A stretch of 22,031 nt of DNA from the NCBI GenBank assembly GCA_050181375.1, contig JBFXDF010000039.1, forward strand, positions 1 to 22,031, written 5' to 3'. Of the stretch, positions 1 to 6,482 are shown one piece after another. How positions within the stretch are numbered: position 1 is the stretch's first letter; every line of letters begins with the position of its first letter. The position numbers were made by a program, and so were the translations under genes. Source of the stretch: DATARH01 sp050181375. Its GTDB lineage: Bacteria > Pseudomonadota > Alphaproteobacteria > ATCC43930 > CGMCC-115725. The notes beneath the pieces were generated by a model. That model saw only the letters and a list, made by a program, of their open reading frames with translations. It did no database searches and was not told where the DNA came from.

Positions 1-341
1 AGGAGCTGGCGACCGCGCAGTCCGAGGGCGTCGGGCCGGTCATCCTGCTGTTCAACAACGCGATGTACGGCACGATCCGCATGCACCAGGAGAGGCGTTT
101 TCCCGGCCGGGTCGTCGGCACGGCCCTCAACAACCCGGATTTCGCGCTGCTGGCCGACGCCTACGGCGCGTTCGGCGCGGTCGTCAGCCATACCGAGGAA
201 TTCGCCCCGGCTTTCGAGATGGCGCTGAAGGCGCGCCGCGGCGCGGTTATCGAATTGCGCATGGACCCGGAAATGATCACGACGCGTACCACGCTCGCGG
301 CGCTGCGCCGCCAGGCGGAGGCGGCAGCGGCGAGCGCGTAG
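1..341 (+). CDS. Thiamine-diphosphate-dependent enzyme, acetolactate-synthase-like (C-terminal fragment)
   Basis: The gene enters from the left edge with its first full codon at base 3, and ends at TAG 339-341. The visible 112 residues match the end of the C-terminal TPP-binding domain of the acetolactate synthase, benzoylformate decarboxylase and oxalyl-CoA decarboxylase superfamily. Visible signs are the ELATAQSEG helix, the hydrophobic strand VILLFNNAMYGTI with the NNxxYG signature that follows the cofactor-binding loop, and a late strand GAVIELRMDP. Such enzymes cleave or form C-C bonds next to a carbonyl. The specific reaction cannot be judged because the substrate-facing domains and the GDG(x)nNN motif start lie outside the window. 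The gene ends 23 bases before the dapB ATG, so the two could be co-transcribed. The family call is firm; the substrate is unknown. Confidence 0.85.
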   Translation, partial: ELATAQSEGVGPVILLFNNAMYGTIRMHQERRFPGRVVGTALNNPDFALLADAYGAFGAVVSHTEEFAPAFEMALKARRGAVIELRMDPEMITTRTTLAALRRQAEAAAASA

Positions 342-364
342 TTTTGCGGAGGCGGGAGGCCGGA

Positions 365-1171
365 ATGGCGGAAGTCAGGATCGGGGTCATCGGCGTCGCC
401 GGGCGGGTCGGCCGCATGCTGGTCGCCGACATCGCCGCGACCGCGGGCTGCGCGCTGGCGGGCGGCGTCGCCCGCCCCGGCAGCGCTTGCTGCGGCCAGG
501 ATCTCGGTGAGCTGGCCGGCATCTCCCGTCTCGGCATCGCCGCCGCCGCCGACGCCGAGGCGATGCTGCGCGCCAGCGATGTCGCAATCGAATTCACGAC
601 TCCGGCGGCGACCGCCGAGCACGCCACGCTCGCCGCGCGCCTCAAGAAGCCGCTGGTGATCGGCACGACCGGGCTGCACGGCGCCGAGGACGAGGCGGTG
701 CGCGACGCGGCCCGGCACATCCCGATCGTCTGGGCGGCCAATACCAGTCTCGGGATCAACCTGCTGCTGGGCCTTGTCGAGCAGGTCGCCTCCCGGCTCG
801 GCCCGGACTGGGATATCGAGATCATGGAGATGCACCACCGCCACAAGGCCGACGCGCCGTCCGGCACCGCCTTGGCGTTGGGGCGGGTGGCGGCTGCGGC
901 GCGCGGCGCCGGGTTCGACGAGGTTGCGGTGCGCGGCCGCGACGGCATCACCGGCCCGCGCTCCTCCGGCGCGATCGGGTTCGCGGCGCTGCGCGGCGGC
1001 GACAATATCGGCGAGCATCACGTGATCTTCGCCGGCCAGGGCGAGCGGCTCGAACTGACGCACCGCGCCACCGATCGCGGCATCTATGCGAAAGGCGCGG
1101 TGCGCGCCGCGCTGTGGCTCGCCGGCAAACCGCCGGGACTTTATGGCATGAAAGAGGTGCTGGGACTGTAA
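365..1171 (+). CDS. dapB: 4-hydroxy-tetrahydrodipicolinate reductase
   Basis: This is a 268-residue cytoplasmic NAD(P)H-dependent reductase of the diaminopimelate/lysine pathway, which feeds peptidoglycan and lysine synthesis. Residues 5-18 form a Rossmann nucleotide loop GxxGxxG (G10, G13, G16). VIGTTG near 98-103 and AANTSLGIN near 124-132 are typical of the family. The signature E-M-H-H-R-H-K-A-D-A-P-S-G-T-A spans about 155-169; it carries the catalytic His pair and Lys and the substrate-binding SGT. GGDNIGEHHV and LTHRATDR occur toward the C-terminus. The length is normal for the family. I chose ATG 365 over an in-frame TTG at 344 because GGGAGG lies 6-11 bases before it and homology starts at once (MAEVRIGVIG). 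The upstream neighbour is a TPP-dependent enzyme, not a lysine gene. Confidence 0.95.
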   Translation: MAEVRIGVIGVAGRVGRMLVADIAATAGCALAGGVARPGSACCGQDLGELAGISRLGIAAAADAEAMLRASDVAIEFTTPAATAEHATLAARLKKPLVIGTTGLHGAEDEAVRDAARHIPIVWAANTSLGINLLLGLVEQVASRLGPDWDIEIMEMHHRHKADAPSGTALALGRVAAAARGAGFDEVAVRGRDGITGPRSSGAIGFAALRGGDNIGEHHVIFAGQGERLELTHRATDRGIYAKGAVRAALWLAGKPPGLYGMKEVLGL

Positions 1172-1281
1172 CGCCTCCGGCCTTCGGCAGGAACGAGGGG
1201 TCGAGGCAGGATCGGTCGGATCACGGCGTCTGACCGGCATGCCGACCGAAGGGCGGCAATCTGAAAAGGAAGGAAACCATC

Positions 1282-1602
1282 ATGCTGGCGCTATGGGTAA
1301 AGGTCCGGGTCAAGCCGGACAGGCGGGACCAGTTCTTGAAGGCGATCGAGGTCGATGCGCTCGGCTCCGAAAAGGACGAGCCGGGCTGCCTCCGCTTCAA
1401 CGTCCTGCAGGATCAGGAGGACCCGAACGTCTATTACTTCTACGAGGTCTATCGCGACGAGGCGGCGCTGGAGGCGCATCGCGCCGCGCCGCATTACGCC
1501 GTCTGGCGCGCCGCCGCCGACACGCTGGATGGCGCGGTCCAAGCCACCCGCACCCGCACCGTATTTCCGGCCGCGGCGGACGACTGGGTCAGCAAAGGAT
1601 AA
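1282..1602 (+). CDS. Antibiotic biosynthesis monooxygenase (ABM) family protein, putative quinol monooxygenase-like
   Basis: This is a small 106-residue protein of the dimeric ferredoxin-like ABM fold (Pfam PF03992), related to YgiN, LsrG and cofactor-free monooxygenases. The family pattern is clear: an N-terminal beta strand (LALWVKVRVKPD), EPGCLRFNVLQ near 36-46, YYFYEVYRDEAALEAHRAA near 53-71, and PHYAVW near 72-77. The length is usual for the family and no signal peptide is seen. ATG 1282 is preceded by AAGGAAGG, a good Shine-Dalgarno site. A longer ORF from ATG 1239 lies in another frame and lacks family sequence. Members act on quinols, polyketides or signalling molecules, and the real substrate cannot be read here. 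It is followed by a hairpin-rich gap and faces a minus-strand NIPSNAP gene, which also belongs to the dimeric alpha/beta-barrel structural class. Confidence 0.85.
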   Translation: MLALWVKVRVKPDRRDQFLKAIEVDALGSEKDEPGCLRFNVLQDQEDPNVYYFYEVYRDEAALEAHRAAPHYAVWRAAADTLDGAVQATRTRTVFPAAADDWVSKG

Positions 1603-1654
1603 CCTGATGGACCGGCCCGGCTTCGTCGCGGGCTGATCGGCGCCGTGCGGTCGT

Positions 1655-1704
1655 CCCGCAACCGAGGCCGCGCATCGACTTCGGCGCGCGGCCACGGTTG
1701 CGGG
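1655..1704. terminator. Long stem-loop after the ABM gene, possible bidirectional terminator
   Basis: The left arm 1655-1673 pairs with the right arm 1686-1704 over 19 bases with one mismatch, around a 12-base loop. It lies 53 bases after the ABM stop and between convergent genes. There is no T-run, so a classical intrinsic terminator is not certain. It could also be a dispersed palindrome. Confidence 0.45.
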
Positions 1705-1785
1705 AGCAAGCCGCCGGGTCAGGCTCCGCGTTCCCGCTTTCGCGCGAACGACGCGCCGCGCCCGGACGATGCCGCTCCGGGCGGC

Positions 1786-1836
1786 TAGAGCAAGATCGGG
1801 TCAGATGGAAGCATCTGACCCATGAATCTTGCTCTC
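1786..1836 (-). repeat. REP-like bulged palindrome, copy 1 (TAGAGC family)
   Basis: The outer arms 1787-1796 (AGAGCAAGAT) and 1826-1835 pair perfectly. The inner arms 1798-1807 (GGGTCAGATG) and 1812-1821 pair perfectly around a 4-base loop. The unpaired bases are asymmetric: C at 1797 on one side and ATGA at 1822-1825 on the other. Read on the minus strand it has the same layout as copy 2, so the pair is inverted. No transposase is nearby. Confidence 0.85.
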
Positions 1837-1848
1837 GATTCAAATATG

Positions 1849-1900
1849 TAGAGCCTGATTCACGGCTCAGATCGTTTCGATCTGAGCCGATCAGGCTCTA
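1849..1900 (+). repeat. REP-like bulged palindrome, copy 2 (TAGAGC family), containing the NIPSNAP stop codon
   Basis: The outer arms TAGAGCCTGAT (1849-1859) and ATCAGGCTCTA (1890-1900) and the inner arms CGGCTCAGATCG (1863-1874) and 1878-1889 are all perfect complements. There is a TTT loop and a TCA bulge (1860-1862) on one side only. The last three bases, CTA at 1898-1900, are the TAG stop of the minus-strand NIPSNAP gene. It may also act as that gene's terminator. Confidence 0.85.
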
Positions 1901-2527
1901 GCGGACCGGCGAAAATTCCGCCGCGATCAGCAGCTTGTTCTCCTGCCGGATGGGCCTGACGCCGCTCTGCGGCGGCCAGTTGCGGCCGGGACCGCGGGAT
2001 GCCGCGCGAACACGCTCGCGTTCGCCCACATCCTTGTAGGGCCAGATGTGCGTGAACCTGTTCAGCCCGCCGAGTTCGCTGGTCCAGCAGGCGGCCAGCG
2101 GGGAGAGTTCCTCGCGCTGCGGGACCGCCTTGGCCCACGCGTCCAGCACCTTTGGCAGATCGCCCGGACCGTAGGTGTAGGTCCGCATCTCGTAAACATT
2201 GCCGGTGCCGTAATCGCGGCTGCCGAGCGGACGCATAAACGGCGCGGGGACCACGATCTCGGCTTCCTGCGCGACGATCAGGTCTTGACCCCCGGGCAGC
2301 GCGTTCCGCTCCGGGTCCTTCGCAAGCGCGGCGCGCACCGAAGTGCGCTGGTTCAAATCGTCGTAGGGATAGACGTGGATGACCTGGTTGAGCGGGCCGA
2401 ACTCGGTGTGCCAGAACGCCCCCAACGGCGAGTGTTTCAGCCGCGCCGGCAACCGCTTGGCATAGCGTTCCTCGAACTCTTGCACGGTTCCGGGGCGCAG
2501 CGTGTAGGTGCGGACTTCATAGATCAT
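1898..2527 (-). CDS. NIPSNAP family protein with two tandem domains
   Basis: This is a 209-residue protein made of two successive NIPSNAP-type domains (Pfam PF07978, dimeric alpha/beta-barrel fold), at about residues 3-95 and 111-208. Each begins with the hallmark strand and turn (MIYEVRTYTLRPG at 1, VYEMRTYTYGPG at 111). Each contains a W-T-(S/E)-(E/L) strand and an H-(V/I)-(Y/W)-P-Y motif (HVYPYDD at 51, HIWPYKD at 160). The biochemical role of bacterial members is largely unknown; they often sit near catabolic and oxygenase genes. The start is ATG 2525-2527, with GGAGG about eight bases upstream. An extension to 2734 lacks family sequence. The C-terminal EFSPVR looks like a natural family ending, and the stop lies inside a palindromic repeat. 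Confidence 0.85.
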   Translation of the reverse strand: MIYEVRTYTLRPGTVQEFEERYAKRLPARLKHSPLGAFWHTEFGPLNQVIHVYPYDDLNQRTSVRAALAKDPERNALPGGQDLIVAQEAEIVVPAPFMRPLGSRDYGTGNVYEMRTYTYGPGDLPKVLDAWAKAVPQREELSPLAACWTSELGGLNRFTHIWPYKDVGERERVRAASRGPGRNWPPQSGVRPIRQENKLLIAAEFSPVR

Positions 2528-2669
2528 CGGCGTATCCTCCAGGGGATTGGGAACGGGCAAGCGAGGCACCCGCGACGCCACCATACTCCACAAACCGCGG
2601 CGCGCGCCGACCGGAAATGCGAGCGCGGCGCACACCGCGGGTCGGTCGGGGGGATTGGGCGCGCCGGCG

Positions 2670-3305
2670 TCAATTGCCGGAACATTCGATGTAGGGCCGA
2701 TAAACCCAGCCGGCTGGCGCACCCGCTCCCGCATTCGCGATCTCTACCCAGTTCGCGCCGGCCTGGGCGGCCGGCCGCGCGATTTCGACCGGGAAACCGT
2801 TGGGCAGGGTGCCCACGATGGCTCCGTTCGGCTTGTCGCGGATGTTGAGCGGGGTGCCGGTGGGGTCCGCGACGGTGCACCGCAATGTGGACTGACGCTG
2901 CGCGGGTCGCGGCGGGGCGGCAGGCGGCGAGGCGAGCAGTTTCGCCTCGAGTGTCGTAAAGACCTGGAGCTTGCAGTCGTTGGCGCTCTGAATGGCGGCG
3001 ATCAGATCCTTCTGCAGCACACCCTTCGACGCTCCCGACTGGTATTTGGCGGCGCCGGAGACGCCGAGATCGGCCAGTTTGCCGACCAGACCGCCGATTT
3101 TGGCGCTTGCCTCGCCGGACAGGTCGACGCCCTGGTTCGTCTGCTCGAGCGGCGCGGACTGGCAAATCTCATTCGCGGTGTTGGAGATCAACCGAAGCGC
3201 CTGCTGCGCCGCCTCCAGCGTTTGGGCATACGCCGATGTCGATGATGGTCCGTCAATCGCGACAAGCGCCGCGGCTATGAGAACCGCGACCGAGGCGTGC
3301 GTCAC
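2670..3305 (-). CDS. Secreted protein with C-terminal bacterial SH3 domain
   Basis: This is 211 residues starting at GTG 3303-3305, with GGAGGAG a few bases upstream. The N-terminus is a signal peptide: a hydrophobic core near residues 5-16 and a plausible cleavage after A27 (AYA|Q). Residues 28-125 form a helical region of unknown function with the phrases LSGEASAKIGGLVGKLADLG and GVLQKDLIAAIQ, and two cysteines (about 48 and 111) that could form a disulfide. A proline-rich linker (about 127-135) leads to an SH3_3/SH3b-like domain, about 140-210, with PLNIRDKPNG, VGTLPNG, WVEIA and GWVYRPYI. Such domains bind peptidoglycan or other ligands in the envelope. The gene is divergent from an amidohydrolase. 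The reading frame stays open to 4745 upstream, but that part is antisense to the amidohydrolase and lacks the signal peptide logic. Confidence 0.8.
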   Translation of the reverse strand: MTHASVAVLIAAALVAIDGPSSTSAYAQTLEAAQQALRLISNTANEICQSAPLEQTNQGVDLSGEASAKIGGLVGKLADLGVSGAAKYQSGASKGVLQKDLIAAIQSANDCKLQVFTTLEAKLLASPPAAPPRPAQRQSTLRCTVADPTGTPLNIRDKPNGAIVGTLPNGFPVEIARPAAQAGANWVEIANAGAGAPAGWVYRPYIECSGN

Positions 3306-3527
3306 CCGATCTCCTCCCAATACCGTCGCGGCTGCGATGTTTGCGGCGAAAGCCCGGCGATCGCGGTCCGTATCGGAGCGTAGGCTATCGGCGGCCGCCG
3401 GGCAATCCGGCCGGTGTCCGTGATCAACTTTGACGCGCATACATGGCGGTTGCGACCGGGCGACTGCCGTTGGGATGGCGATAATCGCTTGCGGCGCGCG
3501 ATCCGGAGGGGCACGCTTCCGCCGCGC

Positions 3528-3539
3528 GCTCGCGCGAGC
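3528..3539. other. 12-base perfect palindrome upstream of amidohydrolase 1
   Basis: GCTCGCGCGAGC lies 21 bases before the ATG of the amidohydrolase, in the 255-base divergent gap 3306-3560. That gap must hold promoters for both genes. I could not assign -35 and -10 boxes with confidence. The palindrome could be an operator or simply GC-rich chance. Confidence 0.3.
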
Positions 3540-3560
3540 CAATGTCAATGGAGGGCAGCG

Positions 3561-4772
3561 ATGAAAGAGGGCTACCGGTTTGTCGATTGCGACATGCACA
3601 TCATGGAGCCGCCCGATCTGTTTGACAAATATCTCGACCCGGAGTTCAAGCATCGCGTGACCTCGTCGGTGCGGCGCGTGGATGGCGGTGCAACCGGGAT
3701 GCGCGGACGGCCCCTGTGGTATTTTGACGGCACCCCGACCAGCAACGACGGCAACACCTCGCAATACAACCGCATCCGCGGCCCGCTCGTCTCGAAACGC
3801 GCCAACACGAATGTGATGTTCGCCGTCGAGCGCGGTTACGACGCCGAGTCGCAGGTCATGGGCATGGCGATGGAAGGCATCGACATCGCGGTGCTGTTCC
3901 CGACCGCCGGGCTGTCGTTTCTGGCGCGCGACAATATGGACCCGCAATTCTCGGCCGCGATCTGCCGCGCCTACAACGACTGGATCTACGATTTCGTCCA
4001 GCACAGCCCGGACCAGCTCAAGATGGCGGCAATGCTGCCGATGCACGATGTCAACCTGGCCTGCGCCGAGCTGTTGCGCTGCGTCAACGATTACGGGGCG
4101 GTCGGCGCGTTTGTGCGGCCGAATTACCTGAACGGCCGCTACTGGCATTCGACCTATTGGGACCCGCTCTATTCGCTGTTGCAGGAACTCAATGTCCCGA
4201 TGTGCTTTCACGAGGGGACCGGATCGTATTATTCGACAATCGAGCCGCGCTTTGGCGAAAACCGCTTTATGCGTCATGTCGCGAGCCATTCGACCGAGAT
4301 GCAATTGGCGCTGATCGCGCTGATGCTCGGCGGCGTGTTCGAGTTTTATCCGAAGCTCAAGGTCGCGTTTCTCGAAGCGCAGAGCTGGTGGGTGCCGGGT
4401 CTGCTCGGCCGCATCGAATGGGACATGCGCCAGCACGCCGACAGCGACGCGCCCTATCTGAAGCTGACCCCGTTCGAGTACTGGCAGCGCAACTGCTTCT
4501 CGGCGATCGAGAGCGGCGAAAAGGAGGTCGGCTCGGTCGTCGAACTGCTCGGCGGCGCCGAGAACATCTGCGTCTCGAGCGATTTCCCGCATTTCGACTC
4601 GAGTTTCCCGGATGTCTCGACCCGGGTCATGACCAACCCCAGTATCTCGAAGGACATCGCCGGCAAGATCCTGTCCGGCGGCGCCCGCCTCTACGGTTTC
4701 GGCGAGGAGGATTTCGCCAAAGCCGACCTCGCCGCCCGCCGCCACGACAACATCGCCGCCGGCCGGGCGTGA
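3561..4772 (+). CDS. Amidohydrolase family 2 metal-dependent hydrolase/decarboxylase (paralogue 1)
   Basis: This is a 403-residue TIM-barrel enzyme of the Amidohydro_2 group (PF04909), which includes ACMSD and gamma-resorcylate decarboxylase. The N-terminal metal motif is D9-x-D11-x-H13-x-x-E16, where ACMSD has HxH. The further likely metal or catalytic residues are H217 (FHEGTGS), H243 (SHSTEM) and D341 in SSDFPH. The C-terminal barrel strand KLKVAFLEAQSWWVPG precedes the last metal Asp. ATG 3561 follows GGAGGG by 5 bases; an in-frame GTG at 3414 adds 49 unrelated residues. Members decarboxylate or hydrolyse aromatic or cyclic acids, and the substrate here is unknown. Two paralogues lie at 6483 and 9883. 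A short hairpin follows the stop. No signal peptide is present, so it is probably cytoplasmic. Confidence 0.88.
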   Translation: MKEGYRFVDCDMHIMEPPDLFDKYLDPEFKHRVTSSVRRVDGGATGMRGRPLWYFDGTPTSNDGNTSQYNRIRGPLVSKRANTNVMFAVERGYDAESQVMGMAMEGIDIAVLFPTAGLSFLARDNMDPQFSAAICRAYNDWIYDFVQHSPDQLKMAAMLPMHDVNLACAELLRCVNDYGAVGAFVRPNYLNGRYWHSTYWDPLYSLLQELNVPMCFHEGTGSYYSTIEPRFGENRFMRHVASHSTEMQLALIALMLGGVFEFYPKLKVAFLEAQSWWVPGLLGRIEWDMRQHADSDAPYLKLTPFEYWQRNCFSAIESGEKEVGSVVELLGGAENICVSSDFPHFDSSFPDVSTRVMTNPSISKDIAGKILSGGARLYGFGEEDFAKADLAARRHDNIAAGRA

Positions 4773-4782
4773 GTGATGGTTT

Positions 4783-4808
4783 CCTCTCCGCCCTTTAGTG
4801 CGGAGAGG
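4783..4808. terminator. Stem-loop after amidohydrolase 1
   Basis: CCTCTCCGC (4783-4791) pairs perfectly with GCGGAGAGG (4800-4808) around an 8-base loop, 10 bases after the stop codon. There is no T-run after it. It may attenuate readthrough into the GST gene. Confidence 0.45.
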
Positions 4809-4854
4809 TCCAACCCCGAAGGCCTGGGAGGGTCAATCACAGGGAGGAGCAGCC

Positions 4855-5496
4855 ATGTTACAGGTATATCTCGACCCGTGCACCGTCAATAGTCGGAAAG
4901 TCCTCGCCGGCCTGGATTTGCTTGGCACGCAATATGAACTCGTGCACGTCGACTATTTCACGGGTGCCCATAAGCAACCCGATTATCTCGCGATCAATCC
5001 GAATGGGGCAGTCCCGGCAGCAATCGATGGCGATTTCGCGCTTTCCGAATCCAATGCGATCCTGCAATACGCGGCTGATCTGAGCGGCTCCGAGAAGTAT
5101 TATCCCAAAGACCTCAAGCATCGCGCCGACGTTAACCGGTGGCTATTGTGGGAGGCGTCCACATGGTTCCCGAGCTGCTATGTCTATCTCGTCCAGTATG
5201 TCGTCAAGCCGCTCATGAATGCCGAGCCGGACGAAGCGGTCGTCGAAAAGGAGGCACCAAACTGGCATCGCCTTGCAGGTATCCTCGACGCCCGGTTGGT
5301 GAAATCTAAATGGCTTGGGGTAGACAACGTATCGATTGCCGACATTGCTGTTGCAGCGCCGATGCACGTGCGTAAGTGGCAGCGCCTACCGCTCGACGAC
5401 CACCCGAACCTCAAGCGCTGGATAGCGGATGTCGAACAATTGCCATGCTGGCAGAAAACGCAAGGCGCGGTTGAGCGAGCGCTGCGGCTTGAGTGA
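4855..5496 (+). CDS. Glutathione S-transferase family protein
   Basis: This is a 213-residue canonical two-domain GST. The N-terminal thioredoxin-like domain (about 1-78) begins LQVYLDPCTVNSRKV, where a Ser or Cys near 9-13 would activate glutathione. It has the cis-proline VP at 53-54 and the gamma-glutamyl binding E65-S66 in SESNAIL. The helical C-terminal domain (about 88-205) contains the folding N-capping box VSIADIAV near 169-176. The length is normal. ATG 4855 is preceded by AGGGAGGAG. The likely role is conjugation or glutathione-dependent isomerisation or dehalogenation of electrophiles, which fits the surrounding amidohydrolases, but the substrate is unknown. Base composition is lower in GC than many neighbours: 5041-5100 has 32 of 60 G+C and 5281-5340 has 31 of 60. 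Confidence 0.9.
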   Translation: MLQVYLDPCTVNSRKVLAGLDLLGTQYELVHVDYFTGAHKQPDYLAINPNGAVPAAIDGDFALSESNAILQYAADLSGSEKYYPKDLKHRADVNRWLLWEASTWFPSCYVYLVQYVVKPLMNAEPDEAVVEKEAPNWHRLAGILDARLVKSKWLGVDNVSIADIAVAAPMHVRKWQRLPLDDHPNLKRWIADVEQLPCWQKTQGAVERALRLE

Positions 5497-5553
5497 TTGA
5501 AGCCACATCGCACCGAAGCAGAATAAGGATTGGGGCAATAGAGAATGCCGATC

Positions 5554-5591
5554 CCCCGACCCTCTCTCCGCTTGCGGGGAGAGGGTCGGGG
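5554..5591. repeat. Dispersed palindromic repeat (CCCCGACCCTCTC family)
   Basis: CCCCGACCCTCTC (5554-5566) pairs perfectly with 5579-5591, and CCGC/GCGG pair inside with a TT loop. It is followed by GTGAGGGGCA. It lies between the GST gene and a methyltransferase gene and resembles palindromes dispersed in alphaproteobacterial genomes. A shortened, diverged relative in opposite orientation lies at 14748-14785. It could terminate GST transcription. Confidence 0.75.
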
Positions 5592-5627
5592 TGAGGGGCA
5601 CTGCCGGATCGAGCCGGGAGCTGGAAA

Positions 5628-6422
5628 ATGACCGACGAACTGGCTTTCAAGGAAGAGGCGGCGGCCGAGTACGACCGCGCAATGTCGAATACCTCGGCCC
5701 ATTTCTTGCCGTTCCTGCTGCGTGCAGCAAGCCTCGCGCCTGGCCAGACCGTTCTCGATGTCGCTTCAGGGACCGGGATTGCCGCCGAGGCCGCGCTGAA
5801 CATTGTAGGCCCGCAAGGCTCGGTCACTGCGGTAGATATTTCACCGCAAATGGTCGAACAGGCGCGATGCCGGCTTGCCGAATTTCCAAACGCGTCAGCC
5901 ACGGTCGAAGACGGTCAGGCGCTTTCATTTTCAGACGCCAGTTTCGATGCAGTGCTGTGCAGCCTCGGGCTGATGTTCTTCCCTGATCCGCTGCGGGGAC
6001 TGTCCGAGTTCCACCGCGTGCTGCGGTCCGGCGGTCGCGCAGCCGTGTCGGTGCTGACCGCGCCGGAGCGCTCCTATAACGGCCGAATCAACGTTATCGT
6101 CGCGCGACATGTGCCAAAATTTGCCGAGGCGACCGCCCGCACCTTTGCGCTCGGCGACCCTGCGCGGCTCCAGGCGCTCTTCGGCGACGCAGGTTTCACG
6201 GACATCGAAACCCATACCGAGAAACATACCTTCGTGCTGCCGTCCTTTGATACGTACTATAGTCCGTTCGAACGGGGCGGTGCTTCTACCGGTCAGGTGT
6301 TGGTTTCATTGTCGCAGGAACTGCGGCTCGCAATACGCGAGGAAATGAGGCGCGATCTCGGCGATACGGGAGGCCCGGTCGAGATCGAGATGGAAATCAG
6401 GTTCGCAAGCGGCCGTCGCTGA
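5628..6422 (+). CDS. Class I SAM-dependent methyltransferase (UbiE/Methyltransf_11-like)
   Basis: This is a 264-residue Rossmann-fold methyltransferase. Motif I is VLDVASGTG at 42-50, which binds SAM. The acidic end of strand 2 is TAVDIS near 67-72. Motif II/III is the ALSFSDASFDAVLCSLGLMFF stretch from about 98. The post-motif HRVLRSGGR follows near 129-137. The N-terminus (FKEEAAAEYDRAM) matches the usual helix before motif I, and ATG 5628 follows GGAGCTGGAAA, so the start is sound. The acceptor substrate, a small molecule or a quinone-like compound, is not predictable. It has no co-located ubiquinone genes. Its G+C (32 of 60 in 5881-5940, 33 of 60 in 6241-6300) resembles the GST gene before it. 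It is followed after 60 bases by amidohydrolase 2. Confidence 0.88.
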   Translation: MTDELAFKEEAAAEYDRAMSNTSAHFLPFLLRAASLAPGQTVLDVASGTGIAAEAALNIVGPQGSVTAVDISPQMVEQARCRLAEFPNASATVEDGQALSFSDASFDAVLCSLGLMFFPDPLRGLSEFHRVLRSGGRAAVSVLTAPERSYNGRINVIVARHVPKFAEATARTFALGDPARLQALFGDAGFTDIETHTEKHTFVLPSFDTYYSPFERGGASTGQVLVSLSQELRLAIREEMRRDLGDTGGPVEIEMEIRFASGRR

Positions 6423-6482
6423 TTTCCAGCGAATCCGGCAGATTGAGGATTGTCTTCGTATCCCACAGATCAGGAGAAACAC

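Larger units (their letters stand above)
1603..1897. other. Hairpin-rich intergenic region between convergent genes
   Basis: No gene is supported in this 295-base gap. It holds a run of stem-loops: 1615-1633 (5-bp arms), 1655-1704 (19-base arms with one mismatch and a 12-base loop), 1730-1749 (8-base arms with one mismatch), 1760-1782 (7-bp arms), and then two related long palindromes that are listed separately. Small ORFs crossing it run through the palindromes and resemble nothing. The stem at 1655-1704 could terminate transcription from the plus-strand ABM gene, although no U-run follows it. Confidence 0.7.

Noticed and set aside
161..1240. 359-residue minus-strand open frame
   Set aside because: It is antisense to the TPP enzyme and dapB; a compositional shadow.
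1698..1901. 67-residue plus-strand ORF in the hairpin-rich gap
   Set aside because: It runs through both palindromic repeats and has no ribosome site or recognisable sequence.
3306..4745. Open frame on the minus strand extending the SH3 protein upstream to 691 residues
   Set aside because: It is antisense to amidohydrolase 1 over its whole length. The translation is arginine- and histidine-rich without family sequence, and the GTG 3305 start with a signal peptide and ribosome site explains the real gene.
6264..6275. 12-base palindrome CCGTTCGAACGG resembling the half-sites at 9791-9808
   Set aside because: It lies inside the methyltransferase coding sequence with no promoter context; chance is likely in GC-rich DNA.
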